DNA from: Streptomyces sp. DH24
Lineage (GTDB): Bacteria > Actinomycetota > Actinomycetes > Streptomycetales > Streptomycetaceae
Assembly (NCBI RefSeq): GCF_029813775.1
Contig: NZ_JARVKW010000003.1
Coordinates: 248,001-312,000 of the forward strand
DNA length: 64,000 bases
Reading direction: 5' to 3'
Shown here: positions 16,880-25,352 of the stretch, piece after piece
Numbering within the stretch: the stretch's first letter is position 1
Layout of the letters: each line of letters opens with the position of its first letter
Made by a program: the position numbers and the translations under genes
The notes under the pieces: generated by a model
Told to the model about the DNA's origin: nothing
Database searches by the model: none
Seen by the model: only the letters and a program-made list of their open reading frames with translations

Positions 16880-17708
16880 GCACCTTTCCCGCGCGCACCG
16901 CGTCCAGGAAGGCGAGCACGGCCTGTTCGATGCCGCGCTGCCGGGCCACCGGCACCCAGTCGCCGCGCCGCCGCACGGTCGGCTGGCCCTTGTGGTCGAT
17001 CACCTCGGCGAGGTTGACCACCTGGCGCTTGGTGTCCTGCCCGGAGACCTCCAGGATCTCCTCGGCGGAGCCGCTGAGCCGGTTCATCACGCCGAGCGCG
17101 GTGAAGCCGTCCCCGGCGAGCTGGAGCACGACGTGGTGCAGCAGGCCGTCCCGGACGCGGGCGCGCACGGTCACGTCGTCGACGGGGCCGGGCGCCAGGA
17201 AGCGGAGCGTGTCGACGACGTGGATGAAGTCGTCGAGGATCATCGTGCGGGGTTCCTCCGGCAGCCCGACCCGGTTCTTCTGCATGAGGATCAGCTCGCG
17301 CGGATGGCCGGCGCACTGCGCGTACCCGGGGGCGAAGCGCCGGTTGAACCCGACGGCGAGGCTCACCCCCCGCTCCTCGGCGAGCGTCACCAGCCGCGTG
17401 GAGTCGGCGAGCTCGTAGGCGAGCGGCTTGTCGACGTACGTCGGTACGCCCGCCGCCAGGAGCCGGGTCACGATCTGCGGGTGGACGGCGGTCGGCGCGT
17501 GCACGAACGCGGCGTCGAGTCCCGCCGCGAGGAGCGAGTCGAGGTCCGTGTGCCGCTGTCCGGGCGGCAGGTGGAGGCCGTCGGCGACCCGGACGAGCGT
17601 CGCGGGCGTGCGGGTCTGCAGGTGCAGTTCGACGCCGGGCAGGAAGGCGAGGACGGGAAGGTAGGCCTTCTGCGCGATGTCGCCGAGTCCGATGCAGCCG
17701 ACCTTCAC
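16803..17708 (-). CDS. Gfo/Idh/MocA family oxidoreductase
   Basis: A 301-residue NAD(P)-dependent dehydrogenase. GCIGLGDIAQKAYLPVL is the nucleotide fold, VHAPTAVHPQIV follows, and VDKPLAYELADSTRLV contains the conserved EKP/DKP-type lysine for sugar or inositol substrates. VGFNRRFAP is typical of the family. Its ATG overlaps the TGA of the upstream monooxygenase by four bases, so the two are translationally coupled. The substrate is unknown, likely a polyol or amino sugar. Confidence 0.87.
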   Translation of the reverse strand: MKVGCIGLGDIAQKAYLPVLAFLPGVELHLQTRTPATLVRVADGLHLPPGQRHTDLDSLLAAGLDAAFVHAPTAVHPQIVTRLLAAGVPTYVDKPLAYELADSTRLVTLAEERGVSLAVGFNRRFAPGYAQCAGHPRELILMQKNRVGLPEEPRTMILDDFIHVVDTLRFLAPGPVDDVTVRARVRDGLLHHVVLQLAGDGFTALGVMNRLSGSAEEILEVSGQDTKRQVVNLAEVIDHKGQPTVRRRGDWVPVARQRGIEQAVLAFLDAVRAGKVLSARDALETHELCERVVRAVQERAA

Positions 17709-18940
17709 GGGGTGTTCTCCTCTGACGCTTGCCTGCCGGGGTGCTGCCGAAGCATAGGGCCTTCCTCGTTCCCGGCCGCGCTCGGTCCGGCGGCGTCGCC
17801 GGGTGGCCGCCAGTCGGCGATGCCGTCGAAGCCGCGCAGGAACAGCGCGGGTGCGGCGGCCGACAGCGCGGTCACGGCGGCGTCGCGGACGGCCATGACG
17901 GCGCGGCTGGTGGTCATGTTGAGCCGGGCGACCCTGACGGCCTGCGCGGCGACGCGGGTGGTGCGGGGCAGCCGGGCGGCCGTGTACGCGGTGAGGTCGT
18001 CCTGGTGGTGGGCGAGGACGATCGCGTCCTCGATGGCCTGGTTGCCGCCCTGTCCGAGGGTGGGCGGCATGGCGTGCGCGGCGTCGCCGACGAGGGCGGC
18101 CCGGCCGCGGTGGAAGGCGGGCAGCGGCCGGGCGAGGTGGTGGACGTCGTGCCGGAGCACATCCTCGGGGCGGGCGGCGGCGAGCACGGAGGGGACGGGT
18201 TCGTGCCAGTCGCCGAAGCGGCGCAGCAGTTCGGCCCTCTCGTCGTCGGGGGCGCGCCGCCCGGCGGGGCCGACGGCGGCGGCGTAGGCGTAGACCCGGC
18301 CGTCCTTGAGCGGATGCGTGCCCCAGATGCGGCCCCTGCCCCAGGTCTCGTGCGGGGCGAACTCCGGGCCGGGCACCGGAATCATGACGCGCCAGGTGGT
18401 GAAGCCGGCGTAGACGGCGCCGGGATGGTCCGGGAACAGGACGCGGCGCACGGCGGAGTGGACGCCGTCGGCGGCGACGACGAGGTCGGCCTCCAGTACG
18501 CCGCCGGGCACGCTCACGCGGGCCGGGCGGTCGGCGTCGCCCGGGTCGGCGAGGGTCGCGGCGGTGCCGGTGCGGACGGTGCCCGCCGGCAGCCGGGCGG
18601 CGAGCCGGTCGATGAGCGTGGCGCGGGGCAGCAGGACGAGAGGGCCGCCGAAGCGTTCCGTGACGGCGGTCGCGCTGATGCGGGAGAGCCGGCGCCCGCT
18701 CGGGGTGCGCAGTGCCCCGTCGCCCGGCCGGGCGTCGAGCGCCCGGATCTCGTCGCCGAGGCCGATGACGTCCAGCGCGCGCAGCGAGTTGGGGGCCAGG
18801 GAGATGGCGGCGCCGACCGGCTCCAGGGAGCGGGCCCGCTCCAGCACGGTGACCTGCCGGCCGCTGAGGTGCAGGGCCACCGCCGCGGTCAGGCCCCCGA
18901 TCCCGCCGCCGATCACCACGGCCCGCCCGGACTGTGACAT
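17705..18940 (-). CDS. FAD-dependent monooxygenase (PHBH/salicylate hydroxylase-like)
   Basis: A 411-residue class A flavoprotein. VVIGGGIGGLTAAVALHLSG binds the ADP part of FAD, VVAADGVHSAVRR is the DG motif contacting FAD and NAD(P)H, and ALVGDAAHAMPPTLGQGGNQAIEDA is the GD motif. It probably hydroxylates an aromatic or polyketide compound. Divergent from a TetR gene, with two operators in the 98-bp gap, so it is very likely induced when TetR binds ligand. It is coupled by a 4-base overlap to the Gfo/Idh gene, and the two form a small catabolic or detoxification operon. Confidence 0.9.
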   Translation of the reverse strand: MSQSGRAVVIGGGIGGLTAAVALHLSGRQVTVLERARSLEPVGAAISLAPNSLRALDVIGLGDEIRALDARPGDGALRTPSGRRLSRISATAVTERFGGPLVLLPRATLIDRLAARLPAGTVRTGTAATLADPGDADRPARVSVPGGVLEADLVVAADGVHSAVRRVLFPDHPGAVYAGFTTWRVMIPVPGPEFAPHETWGRGRIWGTHPLKDGRVYAYAAAVGPAGRRAPDDERAELLRRFGDWHEPVPSVLAAARPEDVLRHDVHHLARPLPAFHRGRAALVGDAAHAMPPTLGQGGNQAIEDAIVLAHHQDDLTAYTAARLPRTTRVAAQAVRVARLNMTTSRAVMAVRDAAVTALSAAAPALFLRGFDGIADWRPPGDAAGPSAAGNEEGPMLRQHPGRQASEENTP

Positions 18941-18970
18941 GGCTCCTCCTCGTGCCGCCCTGGAAGGCGC

Positions 18971-19018
18971 GACTACAGGTGTAGTGCGTCTCCCGCCGAC
19001 GGTACTACACCTGTAGTC
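18971..19018. promoter_or_regulatory. Twin TetR operators
   Basis: ACTACAGGTGTAGT (18972-18985) and ACTACACCTGTAGT (19004-19017) are each palindromic in their six-base arms and are mirror images of one another, embedded in 15-base perfect inverted repeats. Centre-to-centre distance is 32 bp, about three helical turns, so dimers would sit on one face. The right site touches the TAGGTT -10 of the TetR gene. Confidence 0.85.
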
Positions 19019-19038
19019 GGGCGGGTAGGTTGGGCTTC

Positions 19039-19662
19039 ATGTCCGTACGCACCGCCGGCGCCCCACGCGCCGACCTAGTCGCCGACGCCGCCCTCGCCCT
19101 GCTCGCCGAGCGCGGCATGCGCGGGCTCACCCACCGGGCCGTCGACGAGGCGGCCGGACTCCCCCAGGGCGCCACGTCGAACGTGGCGCGCACCCGCCAG
19201 GCGCTGCTGGAACTGGCGGTGCGGCGTCTCGCCGAGCGGGAGGCGCGCGTGCTGGCGCTGGACGAGCTGCCCGACCCGCGGGCCGGACTCCCCGCCCTGG
19301 TGGACGCGCTGGCGCTGGCCGGGCACCGCGCTCTCACCCGCAACCGGGACCTGACCCTGGCCCGCTACGAACTTGCCCTGGAAGCCACGCGCCGCCCCGA
19401 ACTGCGTGCCTACTACGACGCCACGGGCGCCCAGTTCCGCACGCGGCTGACGGCCCTGCTGACCGCGGCCGGTTCGGCCAGCCCGGAACGGCACGTGCTG
19501 TCCCTGGTGGCCTGGGCGGACGGGCTGATGTTCTCGTGCGTGGCCGGGTCGTTCAGCGGCGAGGTGCCGAGCGCTCAGGACGTACGGGCAAGTCTGCGGG
19601 AGTTGCTGTCCGGGATGCTCGGCGCCGGAAACCCGCTGGTGGCGCCGGACGCGCGTGAATGA
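19039..19662 (+). CDS. TetR family transcriptional regulator
   Basis: A 207-residue repressor. The N-terminal helix-turn-helix is LVADAALALLAERGMRGLTHRAVDEAAGLPQGATSNVARTRQALLELAV. The long helical ligand-binding domain contains HVLSLVAWADGLMFSCVAG. The ATG at 19039 has TAGGTT seven bases upstream, predicting a leaderless, autorepressed transcript. The likely target is the divergent monooxygenase operon. The frame continues past its TGA into a decayed DinB-fold sequence. Confidence 0.9.
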   Translation: MSVRTAGAPRADLVADAALALLAERGMRGLTHRAVDEAAGLPQGATSNVARTRQALLELAVRRLAEREARVLALDELPDPRAGLPALVDALALAGHRALTRNRDLTLARYELALEATRRPELRAYYDATGAQFRTRLTALLTAAGSASPERHVLSLVAWADGLMFSCVAGSFSGEVPSAQDVRASLRELLSGMLGAGNPLVAPDARE

Positions 19663-19938
19663 ACAGGCGGGCATGAGACCGATCCGGAGAGCGAGTTCCA
19701 CCTCACCGGGGCGGACACCTGGCAGGAGGCCCGCGCCGCCTGGCAGGCGGAGATCGGCACCGCCCGGCGCAACGCGGCCGACTTCGGCCCGGACGACACG
19801 GGACGGGGCCGCAGCGGGCTCACGCGGAAGCCCATCAGCCTGCGCTGGATCTGCACCCACATGATCGAGGAGTACGCCCGCCACAACGGCCACGCCGACC
19901 TGCCGCGCGAGCGCATCGACGGCGTCACCGGCGACTGA
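19663..19938 (+). pseudogene. DinB/DUF664-family protein remnant (C-terminal part)
   Basis: Directly after the TetR stop the same frame reads 91 further codons with DTWQEARAAWQAEIGTARR, then LRWICTHMIEEYARHNGHAD and RIDGVTGD, the C-terminal half of mycothiol-dependent DinB-fold (DUF664) proteins with the conserved HMIEE and HxGHAD histidines. There is no start codon and the N-terminal helices are missing, so this is a truncated gene. Probably the 5' half was deleted when the TetR gene became its neighbour. Confidence 0.65.
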
Positions 19939-20050
19939 CGTCACCTCGCGCCGCCGCGCCGCCTCCGTACGGGGCGGGACATCACCCGTGCGGGGCATAC
20001 CGCGCCGGTCTCACGCCCCGGGCGCCCGCCGACCCAGCAGAGTTGCGCCC

Positions 20051-20530
20051 GTGCATCGAACGACGACCACCGCAACGCTCCTGGTGACCGTGGCAGTCTC
20101 GGCCCTGACCGGCTGTGTGACGGTCCAGCGCCCGCCCTCACCGGGTCCGCCGACGGCTCCCGTCCACCCGCCGGTCCCCCGGACGGACGGGCGGGCGCAG
20201 CCGCGGATCGTGCAGGCCCCGGCCCGTGAGGCCCTGGAGCGCATCTCCCCCTCCCGCGAGGCGGCACCGGGCGTCCCGGCCACCCGCCGCCCGGCGGCAC
20301 CGGTCCCGCGGCGGGCCGGGCAGCAGCCCGAGCGGTCCCGGCAGGCCCCGCGCACCCGGTCGCCGCACGCCGAGCCGCGCCCACCCCGCGCCGGCCTCCC
20401 CGCCCTGCCGGACCGGGTCCGCGAGGGCGTCCCCGGCGACACCGACGTGTGCGCGCTGGGCAGGACGTACGGCGGCTGGCGGCCGGACAGCCCCGAGGCG
20501 GCCATCTGCCGCCGGACGTACGGGAACTGA
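20051..20530 (+). CDS. Putative lipoprotein
   Basis: The signal peptide from GTG 20051 ends in a lipobox, SALTGC, so the mature protein would be lipidated on Cys20. The middle is Pro/Arg-rich and unstructured. The C-terminal 30 residues carry VCALGRTYGGWRPDSPEAAICRRTYG: two Cys flanking a repeated RTYG, a motif I recognise in streptomycete exported proteins without known function. It converges with the TPR gene, with 23 bp between. Confidence 0.75.
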   Translation: MHRTTTTATLLVTVAVSALTGCVTVQRPPSPGPPTAPVHPPVPRTDGRAQPRIVQAPAREALERISPSREAAPGVPATRRPAAPVPRRAGQQPERSRQAPRTRSPHAEPRPPRAGLPALPDRVREGVPGDTDVCALGRTYGGWRPDSPEAAICRRTYGN

Positions 20531-20553
20531 GGGCAGGACCGCCGCCGCGTCCC

Positions 20554-21126
20554 CTACGGCCGCTGCCGCGGAGGGCGCCACCCGGGGCCGTCTCCGGGGC
20601 CGCCCTCCCGCAAGCGGGTCTCCAGGCGTCCGATGGCCGCCCGTACGCCGTTGCCGTAGCCGTCGTCGGCGAGGGACTCGGACGCGGCGCGGGCGCGGCC
20701 GAGATGGGTGCGAGCCGCGTCGCGGTGGCCGAGCTTGACGTAGTCGGCGGCGAGATTGAGATGCAGGGAGGGGTACAGGGCGCGGACCGCGAGGGTGCCC
20801 TCGTGGGCGGCGAGGCGGTCGTCGGTGAGTTCCTCGGCGGCCGTCAGCGCCCTCAGGTCCCAGGCCAGTTCGTCCGCCGGGTCGTCCTGTGCGTCGGCCA
20901 TGTAGTGCGCCAGCGTGCACCGGTGCAGCGGGTCGCCGTCCTCGCCGATCTCGGCCCACAGGCTCAGGAAGCGCTGCCGGGCCTCCTCGCGGTCCCCGGC
21001 GTGATGCAGCATCACGACCTGGCCGATCCGCGTCATCACCGCGTCCGGTGCCGCCTGCTCCTGTCGCTCCGCCACCGTGTCCTCCGCGTTCGCCGACTGG
21101 TCGGTCCCGACGCTAACGGCAGGCAC
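20554..21126 (-). CDS. Tetratricopeptide-like repeat protein
   Basis: A helical protein of about 190 residues. AREARQR-type helix pairs are visible: VVMLHHAGDREEARQRFLSL, then LHLNLAADYVKLGHRDAARTHLGRARAA, the latter a clear TPR. The end RLREGGPGDGPGWRPPRQRP is disordered. It may be a scaffold or a domain of the tetratricopeptide family seen beside regulators, but no partner is adjacent. Start uncertain: GTG 21126 (GGGA six bases upstream) or an ATG at 21036. Confidence 0.68.
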   Translation of the reverse strand: MPAVSVGTDQSANAEDTVAERQEQAAPDAVMTRIGQVVMLHHAGDREEARQRFLSLWAEIGEDGDPLHRCTLAHYMADAQDDPADELAWDLRALTAAEELTDDRLAAHEGTLAVRALYPSLHLNLAADYVKLGHRDAARTHLGRARAASESLADDGYGNGVRAAIGRLETRLREGGPGDGPGWRPPRQRP

Positions 21127-21160
21127 GGACAATCCCGGTCAGGGCGCTCCGTGCGGCACT

Positions 21161-21192
21161 GGACCGGCCCGGTGACGGACCGGCCCGGTGCC
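21161..21192. repeat. 16-bp tandem repeat between ung and the TPR gene
   Basis: GGACCGGCCCGGTGAC (21161-21176) is followed by GGACCGGCCCGGTGCC (21177-21192), differing at one base. The internal ACCGGCCCGGT can form a hairpin, so the pair may act as the ung terminator. Confidence 0.7.
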
Positions 21193-21198
21193 CCGCGG

Positions 21199-21882
21199 TC
21201 AGCCGAGGTTCGGGATGCGCCAGTCGACCGCCTCATGGCCCTGCAGCGCGATCGCCTCGTTGATCTGCGTGAACGGGCGGGAGCCGAAGAACTTCTTCGC
21301 CGACAGCGGCGAGGGGTGCGCCCCCTTCACCACCACGTGCCGTGTGGCGTCGATCAGCGGCAGCTTCTTCTGCGCGTAGTTGCCCCACAGCACGAACACG
21401 GCCGGGTCGGGCCGCTCGGCCACCGCGCGGATCACCGCGTCGGTGAACCTCTCCCAGCCGCGGCCCTTGTGCGAGTTGGCCTCGCCGGCGCGGACCGTGA
21501 GCACCGCGTTGAGCAGCAGGACGCCCTGCTCGGCCCACGGCATCAGATAGCCGTTGTCCGGGATCGGCGTGCCCAGCTCCTCGTGCATCTCCTTGTAGAT
21601 GTTCCGCAGGGACGGCGGGACGCGCACGCCGGGGCGGACCGAGAAGCACAGCCCGTGGCCCTGGCCCTCGCCGTGGTAGGGGTCCTGACCCAGGATCAGG
21701 ACCTTCACCTTGTCGTACGGCGTGGCGTCCAGGGCCGCGAAGACCTCCTCGCGCGGCGGGTAGACGGCACCCTTCGCCCGCTCCTCCTCGACGAACTCGG
21801 TCAGCTCCTTGAAGTAGGGCTGCTGCAGCTCGTCGCCCAGAACCCCGCGCCAGGACTCGGGCAGCATGGCGATGTCGGTCAC
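21199..21882 (-). CDS. ung: Uracil-DNA glycosylase
   Basis: A 227-residue family 1 UNG that removes uracil from DNA. The water-activating loop is GQDPYHGEGQGHGLCFSV (Asp67 catalytic). LLLNAVLTVRAGEANSH contains the uracil-binding Asn, and GAHPSPLSAKKFFG holds the catalytic His and the minor-groove intercalation loop. Standard length. The GTG start has AAGGACG about seven bases upstream. Single gene. Confidence 0.96.
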   Translation of the reverse strand: MTDIAMLPESWRGVLGDELQQPYFKELTEFVEEERAKGAVYPPREEVFAALDATPYDKVKVLILGQDPYHGEGQGHGLCFSVRPGVRVPPSLRNIYKEMHEELGTPIPDNGYLMPWAEQGVLLLNAVLTVRAGEANSHKGRGWERFTDAVIRAVAERPDPAVFVLWGNYAQKKLPLIDATRHVVVKGAHPSPLSAKKFFGSRPFTQINEAIALQGHEAVDWRIPNLG

Positions 21883-21973
21883 GTCAACGTCCTTACGGTG
21901 TGCGGTCGCTTCAGACCTCAGAACCTACCGGCGCCCACTGACAACGGGTCCGGCGGACCGCACGGTCCGTGCG

Positions 21974-23557
21974 TTACCAGCTGGTCTTGCGGTGCAGCTC
22001 CCACATCATCATGATCGTCGACGGGTCCATGGCCCGCTCCGCGCCCGAGATGTCGTTGCTCGCGCCCACGTACTGCCTGCCCTGCCACAGCGGCAGCAGG
22101 CGCGCGTCCTTCACGAGGATCTCCTGGGCCTCCTCGAACTGCTTCACCACGTTGCCGCGGTCGCTCTCCCGGCGCGAGCTGGGCAGCAGATCACTGGTGA
22201 TCCTGGTCGCCGGGTAGGGCGTGCCGAGGGCGTTCTGCTCGCCGACGAAGGGGGCGATGAAGTTGTCGGGGTCCGGGAAGTCCGGGGACCAGCCACGGCC
22301 GAACACCGGGTACTCGCCCTTCTGGTAGCCCGCGACGTAGGTCTTCCAGGGGCGGCTCTTGAGGGTGATCTCGAAGAGGCCCGACTCCTCCAGCTGGCGC
22401 TTGAGCTCCTTGAACTCCAGGGCGGTCTCGGAGCCGTACCGGTCCGTGGTGTACCAGAAGGTGAGCGGGACGGGCGTGGTGATGCCGGCCTCGGCGAGGA
22501 TCTTGCGCGCCTTGCCGACGTCCGGCTCGCCGAAGTCGTCGAAGAACGGGGTGGTGTGGCCGGTGAGGCCCTTGGGGACCATCGAGTACAGCGGGACAAC
22601 GGTGTCCTTGTAGACCTTGTGCGCGATGGCGGCGCGATCGACGATCTGGGCGACGGCCTGCCGCACGGGCTTCTTGTTCGCCATCGGGTCGTTCGGGTTG
22701 AACACCAGGTAGTTGATGTCGGTCCCCGAGCCCTCGACGATCTGGATCTCCTCCTGGGAGTTCTTGCTCTGGAGGGCCACGATGTCACCGGCGGCGAGAC
22801 CGCGGTAGGTGAGGTCGATGCGCTTGCTCCGCAGGGCCTTGACCATGCTGGCGGAGTCCGCGAAGTAGCGCACGGTCACGGCGCTGTTCTTGTGCTCCGC
22901 GAAGCCCTTGTAGCGGTCGTTCTTGACGAGTTCGGCCTTCTTGCCGTCCTCGTACGACTCGAGGTTGTAGGGCCCGGAGCCGAGGATCTCGCCGTCCTTG
23001 CGCAGCTCGTCGGCCGGGTACTCCTCGGGGCTGACGATCGACATGGCGGGCGTGGCCAGGACGAACGGGAAGGTGGCGTCCGCCTTGTTGAGGTGGAACA
23101 CCACCTCGCGGTCGCTCGGCGCCTGCACCCGGTCGAGGCTGCTGAGGAGACCGGCGGGGCCGCCGTTGACCTCGATGGTCCTGATCCGGTCGATCGAGTG
23201 CTTCACGGCGGCAGCGTCGAGCGGGTCGCCGTTGGAGAAGGTGAGGCCCTCGCGCAGCTCGCAGCGGTAGACCTGGTTGGAGCTGTCGGTGAAGCCGCAC
23301 TCCTCGGCCGCGTCCGGCTCGGGCGTGGTCGCGCCGTCGGGGTAGGCGAGCAGCGTCTGGTAGATGTTGCGGAACAGCTCCCACGAGCTGTCCCACGAGG
23401 CGGCGGGGTCCAGCGTGCTGGGGGCGCTGGTGGTACCCAGCACGATTGGTCCTTCGTCGTCCGGGGTATCGGAAGACAGAACACCGCACCCGGCCACCAG
23501 CGATGATATGGACGCGATGGCCGCCATCCGCCGCAGGCCTCGGTTCCGGTTGAACAC
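21974..23557 (-). CDS. Peptide/nickel ABC transporter substrate-binding lipoprotein (family 5)
   Basis: A 527-residue solute-binding protein of the OppA/DppA class. The N-terminal signal ends with the lipobox LVAGC. The family 5 signature is visible (CELREGLTFSNGDPLDAAAVKHSIDR), as are the RYFADSASMVKALRSKRIDLTYRGL ligand region and the conserved NPNDPMANKKPVRQAVAQIVDR. It would capture oligopeptides or similar solutes outside the cell. No permease or ATPase genes are adjacent, so it is an orphan that must share another transporter. GAGGAG lies seven bases before the chosen GTG at 23557. Confidence 0.88.
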   Translation of the reverse strand: MFNRNRGLRRMAAIASISSLVAGCGVLSSDTPDDEGPIVLGTTSAPSTLDPAASWDSSWELFRNIYQTLLAYPDGATTPEPDAAEECGFTDSSNQVYRCELREGLTFSNGDPLDAAAVKHSIDRIRTIEVNGGPAGLLSSLDRVQAPSDREVVFHLNKADATFPFVLATPAMSIVSPEEYPADELRKDGEILGSGPYNLESYEDGKKAELVKNDRYKGFAEHKNSAVTVRYFADSASMVKALRSKRIDLTYRGLAAGDIVALQSKNSQEEIQIVEGSGTDINYLVFNPNDPMANKKPVRQAVAQIVDRAAIAHKVYKDTVVPLYSMVPKGLTGHTTPFFDDFGEPDVGKARKILAEAGITTPVPLTFWYTTDRYGSETALEFKELKRQLEESGLFEITLKSRPWKTYVAGYQKGEYPVFGRGWSPDFPDPDNFIAPFVGEQNALGTPYPATRITSDLLPSSRRESDRGNVVKQFEEAQEILVKDARLLPLWQGRQYVGASNDISGAERAMDPSTIMMMWELHRKTSW

Positions 23558-23751
23558 GCGCACGCTCCTCGATCTGCCGTACCAAGGGTCGGCAGACGAT
23601 ACCGCAGCACCGCGCCGACGGGACCTCCCCGGACGCCGTGACCTTGAACGACGCGCCCTTGACTACGTTGTCACCCTCCGCCGCGGCACCGCCGTGCCGG
23701 GACGGGCGCCCGTCGTCCGTCGTACGGGCGCCCCTACCACCGCTGTACGGG

Positions 23752-24510
23752 TCAGGCCACGCCGGCGTTCAGGAAGATGCCGCCGTCGACGACGAGCGTC
23801 TGCCCGGTGACCCAGTCCGACTGCTCCGACGTGAGGAACGCGGCGGCGCCGCCGATGTCGGAGGGCACGCCGAGCCGGCCGAGCGGGTAGGCCGCGGCGG
23901 CCTCCGCCTCCCGGCCCTCGTACAGGGCCTGCGCGAACTTGGTCTTGACGACGGCCGGGGCGATCGCGTTGACCCGCACGCCGGGCGCGAACTCGTGCGC
24001 CAGCTGCACGGTCAGGTTGATCATCGCGGCCTTGCTGACGCCGTACGCGCCGATGAACGGCGAGGGCGCCAGGCCCGCCACGGAGGCGATGTTGACGATC
24101 GCGCCGCCGTTGTCCTTCTGCCAGGCGTGCCAGGTGCGCTGGGCGAAGCCGAGCGCCGAGACCACGTTGGTCTCGAAGACCTTGCGCGCGACGTTCAGGT
24201 CGAGGTCGGCGATCGGCCCGAACACCGGGTTCGTGCCGGCGTTGTTGACCAGGTAGTCGACGCGGCCGAAGGCCTCCATCGTGCGCTCGACGGCGACGGC
24301 CTGGTGGGCCTCGTCGTGCGCCTTGCCGGCGACACCGATGACCCGGTCGGCGCCGAGCTTGTCGACGGCCTCCTTCAGGGCGTCCTCGTTGCGGCCGGTG
24401 ATGCAGACCCGGTCGCCGCGCGCGACGAGCGCCTCGGCGACGCCGTAGCCGATGCCGCGGCTGGCGCCGGTGACGAGGGCGACCTTGCCGGAGAGTTCCA
24501 CGGAAGTCAT
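23752..24510 (-). CDS. FabG-like short-chain dehydrogenase/reductase
   Basis: A 252-residue SDR: TGASRGIGYGVAEALV, ITGRNEDALKEAV (NADPH-type), NNAGTNP, Ser in NIASVAG, YGVSKAAM and the terminal WVTGQTLVVDGG. It would reduce 3-oxoacyl-thioesters or secondary alcohols. Its start is 12 bp from the stop of the upstream SDR, so the pair forms an operon. Streptomyces homologues are annotated as extra fabG copies outside the fatty acid synthase cluster; involvement in beta-oxidation or polyketide-like pathways is inference. Confidence 0.88.
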   Translation of the reverse strand: MTSVELSGKVALVTGASRGIGYGVAEALVARGDRVCITGRNEDALKEAVDKLGADRVIGVAGKAHDEAHQAVAVERTMEAFGRVDYLVNNAGTNPVFGPIADLDLNVARKVFETNVVSALGFAQRTWHAWQKDNGGAIVNIASVAGLAPSPFIGAYGVSKAAMINLTVQLAHEFAPGVRVNAIAPAVVKTKFAQALYEGREAEAAAAYPLGRLGVPSDIGGAAAFLTSEQSDWVTGQTLVVDGGIFLNAGVA

Positions 24511-24522
24511 GTGCGTGTTCCC

Positions 24523-25284
24523 TTAGTTGAGCGGTCCGCCGGCGACGTACAGCACCTGGCCGGAGACGAAGCCGGCCGCGTCGCCCGTGAAGAAGGCGAT
24601 GGCGTTGGCGATGTCGTCCGGACGCCCGACGCGCTGCACCGGGATCTGCGAGGCGGCGGCGGCCTGGAACTCCTCGAAGCCCATGCCGACGCGTTCGGCG
24701 GTGGACTTGGTCATCTCGGTGACGATGAAGCCGGGCGCGACCGAGTTCGCGGTGACGCCGAACTTGCCGAGCTCCTTGGCGAGGGTCTTGGTGAAGCCCT
24801 GGAGGCCGGCCTTGGCGGCGGCGTAGTTGGCCTGGCCGCGGTTGCCGAGCGCGGAGGACGAGGACAGGTTGACGATGCGGCCGAAGCCGGCGTCGACCAT
24901 GTGCTTCTGGCAGGCCTTGGACATCAGGAAGGCGCCGCGCAGGTGCACGTTCATGACCGTGTCCCAGTCGGAGGCGCTCATCTTGAACAGCAGGTTGTCG
25001 CGCAGCACGCCCGCGTTGTTGACGAGGATCGTCGGCGCGCCGAGCTCCTCGGCGATGCGCGCGACGGCCGCCTCGACCTGTGCCTCGTCGGAGACGTCGC
25101 AGCCGACGGCGATCGCCCGGCCGCCCGCGGCGGTGATCTTCTCGACGGTGTCCTTGCAGGCGGCCTCGTCGAGGTCGATCACGGCGACCGCGCGGCCCTC
25201 TTCGGCCAGTCGTACGGCGGTGGCGGCGCCGATACCGCGCGCGGCACCGGTGACGACCGCGACCCGCTGCTCAGTGGTGGACAT
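24523..25284 (-). CDS. 3-oxoacyl-ACP reductase-like protein (FabG family)
   Basis: A 253-residue SDR: TGAARGIGAATAVRLAEEG, the acidic VIDLDEAAC after strand 2 (suggests NAD preference), NNAGVLRD, Ser in VNLSSSSALGN, YAAAKAGLQGF and GFVSGQVLYVAGGPLN. The NAD-type second strand contrasts with the NADPH-type downstream gene, as expected of a degradation/synthesis pair. GAGGAG is about nine bases before the ATG. First gene of the two-gene operon; a TetR-type site lies 55 bp upstream. Confidence 0.88.
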   Translation of the reverse strand: MSTTEQRVAVVTGAARGIGAATAVRLAEEGRAVAVIDLDEAACKDTVEKITAAGGRAIAVGCDVSDEAQVEAAVARIAEELGAPTILVNNAGVLRDNLLFKMSASDWDTVMNVHLRGAFLMSKACQKHMVDAGFGRIVNLSSSSALGNRGQANYAAAKAGLQGFTKTLAKELGKFGVTANSVAPGFIVTEMTKSTAERVGMGFEEFQAAAASQIPVQRVGRPDDIANAIAFFTGDAAGFVSGQVLYVAGGPLN

Positions 25285-25338
25285 TGCTGCTTCTCCTCGC
25301 CCTAGGGATGCGGCTCTCGTGCGGCGCGTCACGATGGG

Positions 25339-25352
25339 TGAGCGACCGCTTA
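25339..25352. promoter_or_regulatory. Possible TetR-type operator upstream of the fabG pair
   Basis: TGAGCGACCGCTTA has palindromic AGCG/CGCT arms with matching outer T/A, the shape of operators used by TetR regulators of acyl-CoA metabolism. The regulator is not in the window. No gene was found between 25285 and 25584 apart from this site and the promoter region of the exported protein. Confidence 0.35.
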
